A stretch of DNA of 64,000 nt from Cavia porcellus (lineage: Eukaryota > Chordata > Mammalia > Rodentia > Caviidae): assembly GCF_034190915.1 (NCBI RefSeq), contig NW_026947486.1, positions 16,146,001 through 16,210,000 on the forward strand, read 5' to 3'. The notes beneath the pieces were generated by a model. It had not been told where the DNA came from, searched no databases, and was given only the letters and a program-made list of their open reading frames with translations. This document shows positions 11,471-23,032 of this stretch, one piece after another. How positions within the stretch are numbered: the stretch's first letter is position 1; every line of letters starts with the position of its first letter. Position numbers and translations under genes: made by a program.

Positions 11471-11641
11471 CAAATACTCCTTAAACTCTTCAACAAAATT
11501 GAAATGGAAGCAATTCTCATTAACTCATGCAGAGAAAAAAGTATTATCCTAATACCAAAACCAGATAAAGACCCAACCAAGAAAGAGAACTATAGGCCAA
11601 TCTCCCTAATGAACATAAATGTAAAAATTGTCAATAAAGAT
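11471..11641 (+). mobile_element. L1 ORF2 fragment (early RT)
   Basis: Translation gives [14 protein letters not shown], then [20 protein letters not shown], equivalent to the early RT region of ORF2. It is cut at 11641 by the 5' end of HAL1-like copy H2. Confidence 0.8.
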
Positions 11642-12426
11642 TGATACAAGGAGTAGCAAAGATGGCAGATAGATAACTGGCTACAGAAGCTCCCTGAGAT
11701 AGTCAACTTAGAATTCAACATAATACAGAGTGGGGAGCCCCAAACAGGGGGAAGTGAATTCTCTAGTCCCAAGAAAAAATTAAGGTGACTTGCCGACCAT
11801 CTGAGGTTCCGCCATGACTGGCTGAGGTCCCACCGCGACTTGCCAGGGTCCCGCTGTGACTTGCTGAAATCCTGCCACTTCGACTCACTGGAGGTGCAGT
11901 TACACTGTTTTCAGGGGCCAGTGAGCTGAACTGAGAGCTGAGTTGGCAGGGTGCCTACATTGACTTGTGGTGAGTGACAGGAGTGGAGCCATTTCATAAA
12001 TAGGGGGGGCCCGGTGATGATATTCTGGGACTGGGCAGGACTGGCAAGTACAAGGGGCAGCAGTGACTTCAGTCACTTGTTCCTTTCCTGAATGGCATTG
12101 GTGGAGTGAGCTAGGCCTGGGTCACATGACTTGGCTGAGACCCAATAGGTTATCTGAAATCAAGTCCCTACAGCAGTGGTGCACACTAACCCCACTAACC
12201 CAGGGAAGCCTCAGAAGTTTTACTTATCTGGAGGGGAGGCAGCACAAATAAATACAGTGCAGGCCACAGCAGCTTGACTGATCAGGAGGGGAGGGGCCAG
12301 CATACGCTGTCTCTGTCTGCAACACACTAGCACATGGCAGTGGGAAGGGTCATCTAGCCAATGTGCTTCAGAAGAATTGTAACCAATAAAGAAAGAAACT
12401 GGGGCCTCCTGGAAGAAACAAAAAAG

Positions 12427-13537
12427 ATGGGAAGAGGAGGCAACAACAAAAAGTCCCCAGTTCCCAGCCCTGAGAACATTGACCTAGGACAGGTAAACAC
12501 AAAGGAGAATAAGAACAGCAAACATGCAATATCAGACAAAGCACCAATGGACATAAAGAGATATATTCAAGACCTCATAGATGAGTTCAACAGTGAAATA
12601 TTTAGCCAAATAAAGTAAGATATAAGAAGATTAATAAAAGAGATACTAAGCACCCCTCAAACAGACACAGATGGAAGAAGGGAGGAACTCAAATGAAGGA
12701 GAGAACCATTTGATGAAAAATATAAAAAATATAGAATACATGAAGCAAATTCAAAGAGATCACCAAGAAATTAAAAACTCTATGTAAAGATGGCAAATTA
12801 GCTTGAAAGAAACTAATGATAGATTATCCCAACTGGAGGACAATTTTGCAACGTGGGAGTATGAAAGGGAAAACTTTTTAAAACTAACAAGGAAACAAGC
12901 AATAACAATACAAAGGCTAGAAGACAACAAGAGGATCTATAACTTGAGAATAAAGAATGTGAATGAAGAAGCTGGGGTACAAACAAAGGAACTACAAAGG
13001 CTATTCACAGAAATAATTAAGGAAAACTTCCCAAACATAAGAAAAGGAAATGATATTCTGATATATGAGGCATACAGAACTGGAGTTCTGGCCACCTACA
13101 ACCAAAACAGAGCTACACCCAGGCATATAATAATCAAGATCCCAGAAATTCAATATAAGAACAGAATATTAAAAGCTGTTAGAGACAAGAGACAGATCAC
13201 CTATATAAGAAGGCCCATCAGAATAATGGCAGACTTCTTGACACAAACCATCAAGTCAAGAAGAGCCTGGAGTGAAATATTCTAAGCCCTGAAAGAAAAT
13301 AACCTTCATCCCAGATTAATATACTCTGCTAAACTGTCTCTAGAAATTAATGGGGAAACAAGATGCTTCTAAGACAAAGAGGAACTTGGGAAATTTGCAA
13401 TCACCAATTCTCTATAGAGAATACTGCAGGGCATTCTAGAAAGAGAGAGAAGTAATAGTGGTATAGAGGCCTCAATGAATGGAGCAGAAAACAGAATGAA
13501 GAAGATAAGCAGACAACTGATGGCAAAAAAAGCATAA
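12427..13537 (+). pseudogene. ORF1 of HAL1-like copy H2, several lesions
   Basis: It begins MGRGGNNKKSPVPSPE, homologous to H1 and, after the first codons, to H4. Coiled-coil, RRM and C-terminal domains are all recognisable (PRHIIIKIPEIQYKNRILK at 13113-13170, then RQITYIRRPIRI). In-frame stops occur at about 12616 and 12693, with further stops and frameshifts (for example after WSEIF at about 13283). It ends NGAENRMKKISRQLMAKKA and stop. Compared with H1 it has an insertion of residues after the SPEN segment. It is older than H1 judging by lesion load. Confidence 0.85.
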
Positions 13538-14009
13538 CAGAAATGAGGCAGAGAAGATTTCATTCAAAACTGATATGATTGATAGTGTCAAGTCTGAGAG
13601 TAAAGGCAACTACACTGAAGATGACAAGGCTCTATGATACACGTTCTGGTTTGATAACTGCTAGTTTTTGAAGTTCTATACTATATACAAAGTTGTGTTT
13701 TTATTAATACTGTTATGTACTGATATATTCAATTATACTATGTCCGATGATATAGCCAATTCTATTGGAGATAACAAAAAACAACACAGGAACCTTGGTA
13801 GAACTCTTTGTACAATGGTCTTATATGTTTTTTTTTCATTTCATGTGTTTATAGGAATATGTTTTTTTTTGTCTTGCTTTGTTTTGTTTCTCCCTCTAAT
13901 ATAGAAAAGATAGAAATACATGTTAAGACTCATGCATATGTAGAATCTATAAACAGTTTATGAGAACTGATCTTATGACACATGATGAAATGAACAGACA
14001 CTTTGAAGA

Positions 14010-14806
14010 AAATGTGACACTAAAGTACCCAGTGCTGATCCTGGAGTGTCATAATATGAAACCCAGTAATATTATTATTCTTTGTTCAGAATGATTTTAA
14101 CCTGCTTTAGTTTGTTTAATCTAAACATAAATGGAGATATGGATAACTACATGTACGTTTAAGTGTATAGGATTGACAACCATGCTACTAAGTTTTTGTT
14201 GGACAGTTGAACAGAACTGTTTGTAGTCTCGCTGTTTGAATCCAAACTTTATATGCTCCACTTTAGTATCTTAAATAACTATTTGTAAGAAGACAATCTG
14301 TAATCATCAACTAGTGATTTCTTACGGTTTATTTTTTCTTTGAAATTATGTATTATTTCTACCCATTTTGTGTTTTTTTAATCTTTCTTTAAATTACATT
14401 TTAAAAAAAGACACTACAGTACCCAGGGCTGATCATGGAGTGTCATGATGTGAAACCCAGCAATACTATTATTCTTTGTTCAGAATGATTTTAACCTGCT
14501 TTAGTTTGTTAATCTAAACATAAATGGAGATATGGATAACTGCATGTATGTTTAAGTGTATAGGATTGATAACAATGTTACTAAGTTTTTGTTGGACAGT
14601 TGTACAGAACTTTTTTCAGTCTCGCTGTTTGAATCCAAACTTTATATGCTCCACTTTAGTATCTTAAATAACTACTTGTAAGAAGACAATCTGTAGTCAT
14701 CAACTAGTGATTTCTTACTGTTTATTTTTTCTTTGAAATTATGTTTTATTTCTACCTGCTTTCTTTTTTGTTTAGTCTTTCTTTGAATAAAGTTTTAAAA
14801 ATAAAG
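14010..14806 (+). repeat. Tandem duplication of the H2 3' terminus, period about 396 bp
   Basis: GACACTAAAGTACCCAGTGC (about 14015) recurs as GACACTACAGTACCCAGGGC (about 14411), and the following ~380 bp are near-identical (GTTTAAGTGTATAGGATTGA in both). Both units finish in an A-rich run (AAATTACATTTTAAAAAAA, and AATAAAGTTTTAAAAATAAA). Confidence 0.9.
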
Positions 14807-14814
14807 AATTAAAT

Positions 14815-14916
14815 TTTAGATGAGGTTGTTAGGGTAAGGCCTAATTTAATATGGCTGATGTCCTTAATGAAGAGGTAGTGAGGATGTAGACATATATGGG
14901 AGAAGGCCACAGTACT
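14815..14916 (+). repeat. Ancient interspersed repeat, left part (interrupted by ERV)
   Basis: GGTTGTTAGGGTAAGGCCTAA followed by TGGCTGATGTCCTTAATGAAGAGG resembles a common ancient mammalian repeat. What looks like its continuation (GAGGACACAGGGAAAAG ... CCTCCAGAACTGTGG ... CAGTTTGTGGTACTTTATTATGG) is found at 21490-21690. I cannot name the family with certainty. Confidence 0.45.
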
Positions 14917-15290
14917 GAGGCATAGTAAAGCTGGTTAGAGGAGTAAGCATGGCCAGATTCTAGGATACACATAGTTAATAATTCTCTAATCTCCATATAT
15001 GGAATTTTCACAAGTTCTTGTGTTGTGTGGACAAAATAAAATGACATCAACACCATGAAGAACCCACTACCATGTCTTTTCTCATGATAGCCCATATGCG
15101 TACCCAGGGTGTAATTTTATTCTGATTTTTCCCTTTTACTCAGCCCTAGATTGCTCTGTAGAGTCAGTTTCTTCCTTACCCTTCACTGTTGCATTTTCAA
15201 ATAAATGGTGTCATTATTTTTGCTTGTCTTGTTCAATTCTTTATTCAAGATGGAAAAGAATCTGGAAATCAACTCCAGAAGGAGAGAGAA
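14917..15290 (+). mobile_element. 5' terminal repeat of a decayed ERV (probable LTR)
   Basis: About 370 bp here aligns with 20722-21468 after removing an insert there: GCTGGTTAGAGGAGTAAGCA versus GCTGGTTGGAGGAGTAAGCA, TGTGGACAAAATAAAATGACA versus TGTGGACAGAATAAAAAGACA, and TTGTTCAATTCTTTATTCAAGATG versus CTGTTCAATTCTTTGTTAAAGATG. Direct repeats 5.8 kb apart that flank retroviral pol remnants fit LTRs. The exact ends are uncertain. Confidence 0.6.
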
Positions 15291-18200
15291 GAACCCCAAA
15301 AGCAAGTAAAATTATTTGGTAAGCTAACCAGCAGGAAACCATGTAAGACCCAATAGGCACACTTTATTTCTCTCTAAAATTTCATAAAGTCTTTTTTGTC
15401 CTCTTCTTTCCCTCATTTTCTCTCCTATATTGGGAATCTGGGACAGTTTTTCTCATGGCGCTGGGAAGAGCTTCCTAGCCCCATCATGTGAGGTGGGGTA
15501 AAGGAATGTATGGCTTTTACTTTTCCTCCAACTTCCAGAGACTTCTGTTTCTGCTTGTGCTCACTCCATGGGTATGAGTTAAGTAGATGAATTGTCCACA
15601 CATTTGTGTGCTACTCTTTTGGAAATTAGTCTAGTTTCTGCTTACTTCAGTTTGTAAATGGCTTTTCTTTTTCTTTGTCTTTCTGTTTTGGCATAGAGGC
15701 CCCTTTCCCATCCTTGTTGTGGTTCAGAAAGTCTATATTTGTAATTTCATGGAAAAGTTATTGAAATCCTGATGAGTTAATTCTAATCTACCACTTCCAG
15801 TGCAAACCACAATGAGGATAAAGACACTAAGACATATTTATAAATAAGTGCAGCCAAGGCATCCTATGTCTAGTCCAGATGAGGGCTCACAGAATAAAGG
15901 CTATGACCCAGGGATTAACCCAGATTTTATTAATTTAAGAAGATGGGAGTGACTAAGGAAAAGTGACTGTGAGACTGGCAGGAATTATGTGAGTAATGTA
16001 AGCTGAGATAGCTAGGAGACCAGAAAACAACTCTGCAATATGCAGAGAGAAGCATATGCAGAAAGACCAACTCACATAACACAACTGAGGTAACATTAAT
16101 GTTTAGGAGGCTATTACTTCAGTTTCTGATGTGTAAACTTTTGTGCCCCGAAAAGTCTTACTTCTTATCTTGAGACTCTAACCCAGTTGGCAGTCCTGAA
16201 ATGTTGGCTCTGTCATCCAAATGAGCTCAGCCATTTAATGGGAGCCACCAAGGCAAGGAAATAGGGCTGTTGCTTGATTCCAAAGATTATGCATCAGTAC
16301 CTCAGCTAGCCCTATTTACACTGCTTAGAGTCAATCAAATGGAAAAGAAAATAGCTTAGCCAGCTTTGTACAAATCAGCATATGACAATAAGCCAGGTTT
16401 AGCCAAGGTGGAGGTAATTGCTCTGTATTCAAGAACGGTTGTAAATGTGGTCTTCTACATTTAGGACCAGGGAGCCACCATGTTACCATACCGTGTGGCT
16501 GGCCTCCATACTGTTATTTCATGGGGCTAGATGTGGGCTTATATCAATTACCACCATCTTTTTTTTTTTTTAAACTAACTGACCTTATGAAACCTCACCC
16601 TTACAGATATAAGTTAAGCTTCTGATTGTAGCAAACATGTGAGCTTGTGGAGAACAAGCAGGAAGAACATTTTTCTTTTGAATTATCTTAATTGGAACAG
16701 GGTCTTTCTGCATAGAAGAGAAAAATGCATCCCTTTAAACATTTGGTGGGACAAGGCAGCAACAAGAGGAGCAGGGGGGCAGTACCCAATGGCACTGGAA
16801 GCCTCTTACCAGCAAGTGGGGCATCTGTCTTACAGTGAACACCTTGTGTGTGATCACCTCTCATCCCCCTCACGTTAGCCCAGGTGGCCATGCACAGTTG
16901 ATGGGAGCACAGAGTGGTGCTGGGATGGACCAGACCAGGCATACTGACGTCAGGCACTATCCACCACAGGCACAGTGGGCCAAGCAGCACTTTGCAGGAT
17001 TGGTGGGCTGGCCTTGGTGGTGCAAGTGGTCTGCTTACAGCAATGCTGGTGTGTGAGGCTGACTGGGTCAGGATCTTCACAAGTGCTTGCCCACCTCTAC
17101 CAGCAATGAGCAACAACAAGGGATGAAGATCCTGTGTGCTGGCCTGGGCAAATGAATAGTGCTTGAGCCACCTAGGTGACATACTGATTATGGTCAGACC
17201 AAAACAGTTCATACATGCATGCACTTTTGTGTCAAACTGGTGTTCACAGCCTGCAGCAGCAGCAGTGAGTGGTGAATGGTGGTAGCCAAGTCAGCTGTAG
17301 CTGACTACATTCCTTCCCTGTCCAAAAGCTTACCTGAAAGCAATTTCTTCCTTTTTAAATGCAGGTAATTTAAAATCTTATGCTTGATGGTCTTAGCAGA
17401 ACAAATGAACAATATTTAAAATTTAATTAAAATGATTGTGAGTATACAGAAACAAAGCCATCCCTATTCATACCCTTTTTACCATTGGAGTAAATTCAAG
17501 AGATATTTTTCCAATATGATTTCACTCTATTAAAGTAAAGAGCCATCAAGTGGCTCACCTGGGTGGCTAAGAGAACTTTGGGGAAAAGTTCTTCCTTTAT
17601 CTCACTGGGGTCAAAGGACTATCCCTAAGGAGTTAATGAATCCCAACATGGAGGCAAAAGCCCACAGGGGACTTTTCTGTGATTCTGTGAATGATGTGGC
17701 CTTACTCTAAAGTCTGGACAGAGACATCTGTCTAGTCAGTAATGTTAGAGCCTCAAAAATGATGCTTTGCTGGGGTTCTTGAATCTCCTCCTGCATGGGA
17801 TGCCATCATAATGGCCCAAGACATTGTTGTCTGCTCTCTGTTGGTCTTAAGATGAACCAATGGGAAACTTCTTGGATCTTACCACCATGCATGTTTCACC
17901 AAGTTTGTCCTTGATAAGTGGGAAAGGCTTGATCCTGACAGTTTAAATTAGGAACAGCTTTTCTACTATTGCAATATGATTTGGGCTTGTGTGAACTGGG
18001 AAATTGTGAGAAATGAGTACGGGATGGTACTTTAAATCATGAGACTACTCTCCAGTTACAGTGTTTTTGCTTAAAACATGAAAAGTGTAATGGTTGGTCT
18101 TTTGTGATTTTTAATCACAGGAAATGCTCAAAAACTATGAGGGCAAGCCTGTCCTGGAACACTTGTATCTCAGGAGGATGTGGTCATTCTGACCTGTTTG

Positions 18201-18703
18201 TTGATACTGGGAGATCTCTTCTACCTCCTCCTTTTAGTCCTCAGGCCAATAAATCAGGCCCCCTTTTTCAGTTGCAGATGTTCAGCAGTGCAAAGAACTA
18301 GGCCAAATGTTGGAGAGACAAAGAATTCTGCTAGGAACTATGCAGATGAGCAATATTCTTTGAAAACTGAAGAAAGCCATCATGGAGAGGCTATTCTCCC
18401 TTCAACAGAAGCAGACTGGGACTATAATACTAGTATTGGATTAAAAATTATATCTAATATATTAGCTGCTCTTACCATCGGGGTAAAATTGTGCATTAAA
18501 AAGTCTGCTATGATAAAATGAGTGGGGTCATACAGGCACAGAAGAAATTCCAACCATCTTCAATAACTTATTAGTAGTAGTAACTATATATTCATAAACA
18601 TATAGATTTATCTTCTGGAGAGAAAGATAGATCATTTCATTTGTCAATAAGCCCCAGATATACAGCATAAATTACAAAGCTTCAGGAAGGCCCCCAAACA
18701 CTC

Positions 18704-19009
18704 ATGGCCCAATTGATGAACACAGCCTTTTCTGTGTTCAACAACTGGGACACAGAGAAGGGACAAAAGAGAAAGTCTGTCACAGTTGGTAATGATTTAA
18801 ATTCATCCAAATTGTCTAAGGGAAAACCAAGGACAACTGTAATTCCTGTAAGAGTACTGAACATAACACAATATTGCACCAAGCCACCACCTGGGGCCTG
18901 CTTTGAATGTGAGGCAGCTAATGTGCCTAACATGTACCACTGGAGGTTTGACTCTGCTCTCAGAGAAGGGCTAGGCCAGTCACACTCATTTTTTGTTCAG
19001 ATGACTTAA
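18704..19009 (+). pseudogene. Possible gag (nucleocapsid-like) remnant of ERV
   Basis: A 101-codon open stretch contains a basic region (EKGQKRKS) followed by PPPGACFECEAANVPNMYHW, which resembles the Pro-rich lead and the first Cys-x2-Cys ... His of a retroviral CCHC knuckle. The final Cys is absent and the spacing is wrong. Position upstream of RNase H fits gag order. The call is weak on its own. Confidence 0.35.
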
Positions 19010-19350
19010 GAGGCCCAGGGAAATCTGGAATGCCCTTGTCCACAGACATTACCCTCCCCTCTGTGGAGCCCTGTGTGACACTAGACCACATGGATGAGGT
19101 AATCCAATGACTTCATTTTGTTTAGAATTATTCCTCTTCTAAGTCTATAGACATAGTTGGGGTTGAGGAGACACCTAATCAGAGATTCTTTATTCCTCTT
19201 ATGCTCAGAAGTTAACCATCTTTTCAAATAATTCAGGACATCATTGAAATGACCCTTGAGGATCGTGAGGAGGTATGGTTCATTGGTGGAAGTAGCTTTG
19301 TTCAAGAAGAACATTGAAAAACAGCTTATGAAGTTCTCAGTTCAGAACAG

Positions 19351-19620
19351 GTCATCAAAGCTAAACTACTTCCCCTAGGAACCTCTTTTCAAAAGACAGA
19401 ACTAATAGCAAAAGTTTAAATACCTATACAGATTCCAAATATACCTTTCTGATACTACATGCCAATGCAACAATCTTGGAAGAAAAAGGCTTGTTGACTA
19501 ATAAACAATCATCTGTAACACACAAGAAATTATACAACTTTTAAAGGCAGTCTGTCTTCCCAAGCAGGTCACAGTAGTGCACTGTAAAAAGAACAAAAGA
19601 GACATGTGTAAACTCCTTAT
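19351..19620 (+). pseudogene. ERV pol RNase H remnant
   Basis: The plus strand shows PLGTSFQKTELIA (with the conserved Glu of ribonuclease H), then after a frameshift YTDSKYTFLILHANATI (the conserved Asp in YTDS), EEKGLLTNKQ, and after another break LPKQVTVVHCKKNK, where gammaretroviral RNase H has a conserved HC..H segment. The order and spacing match gammaretroviral pol. Stops and at least two frameshifts make it non-functional. Confidence 0.75.
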
Positions 19621-20166
19621 TAAATCATCAAAAGATTGATAAGAAGCAAGCAGGGTAGCCTTACAGCCCCTTAAGATCTTAACTCTATTCCCAATTCCTG
19701 AACAACCATTCTGATCCTTTCTCAAGGGACATAGTGATAAGCTACAATAATTCTTACATGAGAAATGGTCCCCAATCTACTGGAAGGGTAAAAGGAGCCA
19801 ACGAAGTCTAGTTCTGGCAAAACTTTTCCAAGAGATATCTGAGTCTTGGCCCTGATTGTTGTTGATGGTGCTCATGAGAGTTTGTAATAGGTCCCAAACT
19901 GGATTACATTTGAGCCCATTTAATAAGGGAAGGCCATATCTATTCTTTGATATGATAGTAGACCAAGAAGCCATGAGACTTTTATAACATCTTGCTAATC
20001 TGGGCTAAGTACAACAGGTTATTCAAATGTATGGAAATAGAATTGCCATCTTCTGGCCCAGAGGGACCATGTAGTATCCACCCTGGAGAATAAGTACTCA
20101 TAAAAACTTGGAGAGAGGGTACATGCATTGACCAATTAAAACCAAATAAAAGATCTCCTTTTCAGT

Positions 20167-20358
20167 GATTCTTGCCACACCCACTGCAGGAAAGGGGCGG
20201 AGACAGATAATTGGATTCATCTTTCTAGAATAAAACTGGTTCCACCTGAACTATTTGAAGAACAAGATCATCCAAAAGGAGAAAACTCCTGTGAGCCTCT
20301 GGAGGATTTGAGATTTCTCTTTAAAAAGCAAGACTCAAGTGCTGTTACAGATAATTAA
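20167..20358 (+). pseudogene. ERV pol integrase C-terminal remnant
   Basis: Sixty-four codons with no internal stop end in TAA at 20356-20358. They include NWIHLSRIKLVPPE and CEPLEDLRFLFKKQ, which match the GIPxWIHxSRVK and Pro-Leu-Glu-Asp-Leu ends of gammaretrovirus-like integrases. The catalytic core upstream is not recognisable. Confidence 0.7.
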
Positions 20359-20721
20359 ACAAGGTCTTTCTAAGGCCATGACTTTCTGATATTTCTATCT
20401 AACATACACTCTTCTCTATAGAAAGCATGGAAATCTGAGCTGCTCCTTGTATTTGGGCTACATAGTGAAGTTTCTTTCTTCTATAAAACAGCTCAATGGT
20501 CACTAATTGTTTTCTCATTGTATTCTGACAGATCTTTCTTTCTCCAACTCAGCCAGTGAGCCCCAACACTCCAAGACAGTTGAAGAGCACATAATATCAA
20601 GAAGAGTAGAAATGGAGAGATATAGCCCCCTCCAGCTTAATGAAGTTATAGAAGACAGAAACTTCCACTTCCTAAGCACTCCCATAAAGAATTATGGGAA
20701 TTTATGTCTCCCAGGGGGAAA

Positions 20722-21468
20722 TGAGATAAGAAGGCAAAAAATGGAAAAGCTGGTTGGAGGAGTAAGCATGACCAGATTCCAGTACACATATGTCAAATAA
20801 TTTGCAAGGCTCTGTGTATGGACTTCTCATAGGTTTCTATGACATGTGGACAGAATAAAAAGACAGCAACACCACAAACAACTCACTACCATGGCTTTGC
20901 TCATTGCGGCCTGTTTGGTTTCCCATCAAGTGAGAGAGAGAGAGGAGTGAGAGAGATAATAGGAGGAAAGCAGGCCTTTATTGAGAACATGGGAGGGCTG
21001 CTGAAGAGATGCTGGAAGACTTCAGAAGCTTCAGAACAATCACAGATTTTTAAAATCTGTAACCTAACAGGGAAGGAGCTAAAAGAGGGGGCAGAATGAT
21101 GCACTGACAACCAATAGGAGGGGCCTGTTCACATGCACCAACAGTCGGAGTTTTGAATTGTGGGTTCTTTAAAAAAGAACACAAGGGGGCACTTTGCAGT
21201 GCCAAAGGGAGCTCCTATATGAGGAAAAAACCTATCATTGCCCACACTGTTTCTCAACATGTACTTTTAGTTTTATTTTTAAATTTTTATTTACTTGGTC
21301 CAAATTCACTCTAAAGAGATAGTTTTTCCTTGTCCTTCAATTTTACTTTTTCAAAAAAATTTTGTCATTGTTTTTCCTTGCTCTGTTCAATTCTTTGTTA
21401 AAGATGCAACAAAACAAAACAAAACAAACAAACAACCCCCCCACCATGCAAACCAACTGCAGAAGGAG
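20722..21468 (+). mobile_element. 3' terminal repeat of the decayed ERV, interrupted by another LTR-like insert
   Basis: It matches 14917-15290 in two blocks (about 20722-20905 and 21335-21468), with about 330-400 bp of unrelated sequence between them (see 20931-21259). It ends near a match to CAACTCCAGAAGGAGAGAGAAG, after which the ancient flanking repeat resumes. Confidence 0.55.
20931..21259 (-). mobile_element. LTR-like insert in ERV 3' terminal repeat
   Basis: Read on the minus strand it begins TGTTGAGAAACAGTG and ends in CT-rich sequence finishing TCTCTCTCA. It has CAATAAAGGCCTGC about 70 bp before the end, as expected for the R region of an LTR. A matching TSD was not found, so the boundaries may be off; the left edge may extend to about 20907. 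Confidence 0.5.
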
Positions 21469-21690
21469 AAGTGAGCATCTCAAAATCTAGTAACATGAGG
21501 ACACAGGGAAAAGATGACCATGTGTAAGCCAAGGAAAGATGTCTCCAAAGACAAAGTTTTGCCAACACCTTGATCTTGGGCTTCCATCCTCCAGAACTGT
21601 GGAAAAATACATTGTCACTGTTTAGTTCACTCAGTTTGTGGTACTTTATTATGGGAACCATACCTAGCTAATATCTTTCATAGGGAGACC
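21469..21690 (+). repeat. Ancient interspersed repeat, right part
   Basis: GAGGACACAGGGAAAAGATG, CAACACCTTGATCTTGGGCTT, CCTCCAGAACTGTGG and CAGTTTGTGGTACTTTATTATGG occur in the order known from a common ancient mammalian repeat. It is the apparent continuation of 14815-14916. Confidence 0.45.
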
Positions 21691-22960
21691 TCATACCCTT
21701 GTGGACATATTCTAGTTCTTAGCCATATGTCTCTGATCTCAGGTCTGTCCCTCTGAAAGAAGAGCTTTATTGCTTCACTGTATAAATCCCTCTCCCATTT
21801 ATGGACACCCTGTCAGGGGTTGGTCTTGCCTTCGGATTCTCCTCCTGCTCCAGTCATGTTTTCCTTCAGACAGTGGTAGTATACAAGAGTGCGTTTCTTT
21901 AAGTTGAGGGATATCATAGATAAAAATTCAGGACGTTGCAGAGAAATTGTGGCACTCCAAATCCTATAGTCATTGCAAATTTCCAGTCTAGATGGGCATA
22001 TAATGAAGATTCTTCCAGGCTATCCAGCAGGGTACTGTGGAGTCCATTACATCTGTTTACACCAGTAGTGGAAGAAACATCAAATACAAAGTTCCCTAGG
22101 TAGGATAATCATGGCTTGTTTACAGAACAGCAAAAAACTCAGTGTGGTTGGAACACTGTGACCTTGGTTGGAGAATTAGTTAAGAGATGAATTCAGAGTT
22201 CCTTATAGTCAGAGAAAGTGAGCATTTATACCCAATGTGGGAAGTGACACATCCACTTTGCCCTCAGAAAGAGTGCATGTTTCCATGATCACTTTGCTGA
22301 AGCAGGGATAGAGTAGAAATGGAGAGATGGGAAAGAGGCAAGCACAGCATTCTAGATAAGAAATGATAGCTGATTAGAGGTAGTATGGTGATTGTGAAGG
22401 AAAGAAATAACTCCAGCATGTGTATAAAAGAGAGTACTCAAATGATCTTGAGTAATTTGGTGAACTGCAATGCTATTTATTGAAATAAGGAGGCAGGAGG
22501 AGGGGAGATTTGGATTTAGGAGGATATTAAGACTTTGGTTCTGGACATGTTAACATATTGAACCATTAACTTGGTGTCTAGTTTGTAATGTCAAATAGAC
22601 AGATATTACAGTCAGGATCAGTGGAGAAGTTCAGGCTAGTAACTGGTAATGATATTTAAGTTTATCAATTAGATCAACTTGGGAAACAGGTATAGAATAT
22701 CACTAGGATACAGGAAACTGTAGAGATTTGGAAAAAGAGGAGAATCCAACAGTGAAAAGGAGCAGCTAGTGAGGAAACAAAAGGTCAGAGATGGATTATC
22801 TGGGGCTCAAATCAAGGAAATGTTTCTGGAAAGAAAAAGCAATTGTAACAAATACTGCTAGCACATGATTTTTATCTTCTGTTATTTCAAATACTGCTGC
22901 AATAAACATTCTTGTTTCTGTCTTTTTTATGTACATATGTCATAATTTCTTATAGCATCT
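21691..22960. other. Unassigned region
   Basis: I recognise no gene or repeat over most of this stretch. The last ~100 bp (about 22860-22960, ATACTGCTGCAATAAACATT) resembles an ancient L1 ORF2 3' fragment on the minus strand. Confidence 0.35.
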
Positions 22961-23032
22961 TTATTTCTAAACTTTAAAACAAAACAAAAAGACTAAAAAT
23001 GGTGGTACAGAATTTCAAATTAGCATAATAGG
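22961..23032 (-). mobile_element. Old L1-A, 3' terminus (first piece)
   Basis: A T/A-rich 3' end followed by L1-type 3'UTR sequence (ACAAAACAAAAAGACTAAAA). It is interrupted at 23033 by a MaLR LTR and continues after 23375. Confidence 0.6.

Larger units (their letters stand above)
11642..14806 (+). mobile_element. Full-length HAL1-like ORF1-only element (copy H2)
   Basis: The element is a 5'UTR (11642-12426), a decayed ORF1 (12427-13537) and a 3'UTR (13538-14806), with no ORF2 between ORF1 and 3'UTR. The 5' end carries AAAGATGGC at 11658-11666, a YY1-type core at the distance from the 5' terminus typical of L1 promoters, so the copy is probably full length. The 5'UTR has a 21-bp tandem repeat (about 11787-11885). 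After the ORF1 stop the shared block AACAGAAATGAGGCAGAGAAG leads straight into 3'UTR sequence also found in H4. The 3' terminal ~396 bp is present twice (14010-14408 and 14409-14806), each copy with its own A-rich end. Confidence 0.8.
15291..20721 (+). mobile_element. Internal region of decayed class I (gammaretrovirus-like) ERV
   Basis: This is the interior between the two terminal repeats. Recognisable coding remnants on the plus strand are a weak gag nucleocapsid-like piece (18704-19009), RNase H (19351-19620) and the integrase C-terminus (20167-20358). Protease, most of RT, the integrase core and env were not recognised. The stretch 15291-18000 includes a G+C-richer block at 16700-17330 that I cannot assign. 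Everything here is heavily mutated. Confidence 0.5.

Noticed and set aside
16688..17224. 178-codon minus-strand ORF in a G+C-richer block
   Set aside because: No recognisable family, unusual low-complexity runs of Leu and Pro, and it overlaps ORFs on the other strand. Most likely chance in G+C-rich sequence inside the ERV interior.
18180..18521. 113-codon ORF with a hydrophobic start, possible env fragment
   Set aside because: No env motif seen and its position upstream of the gag-like and RNase H remnants does not fit env.
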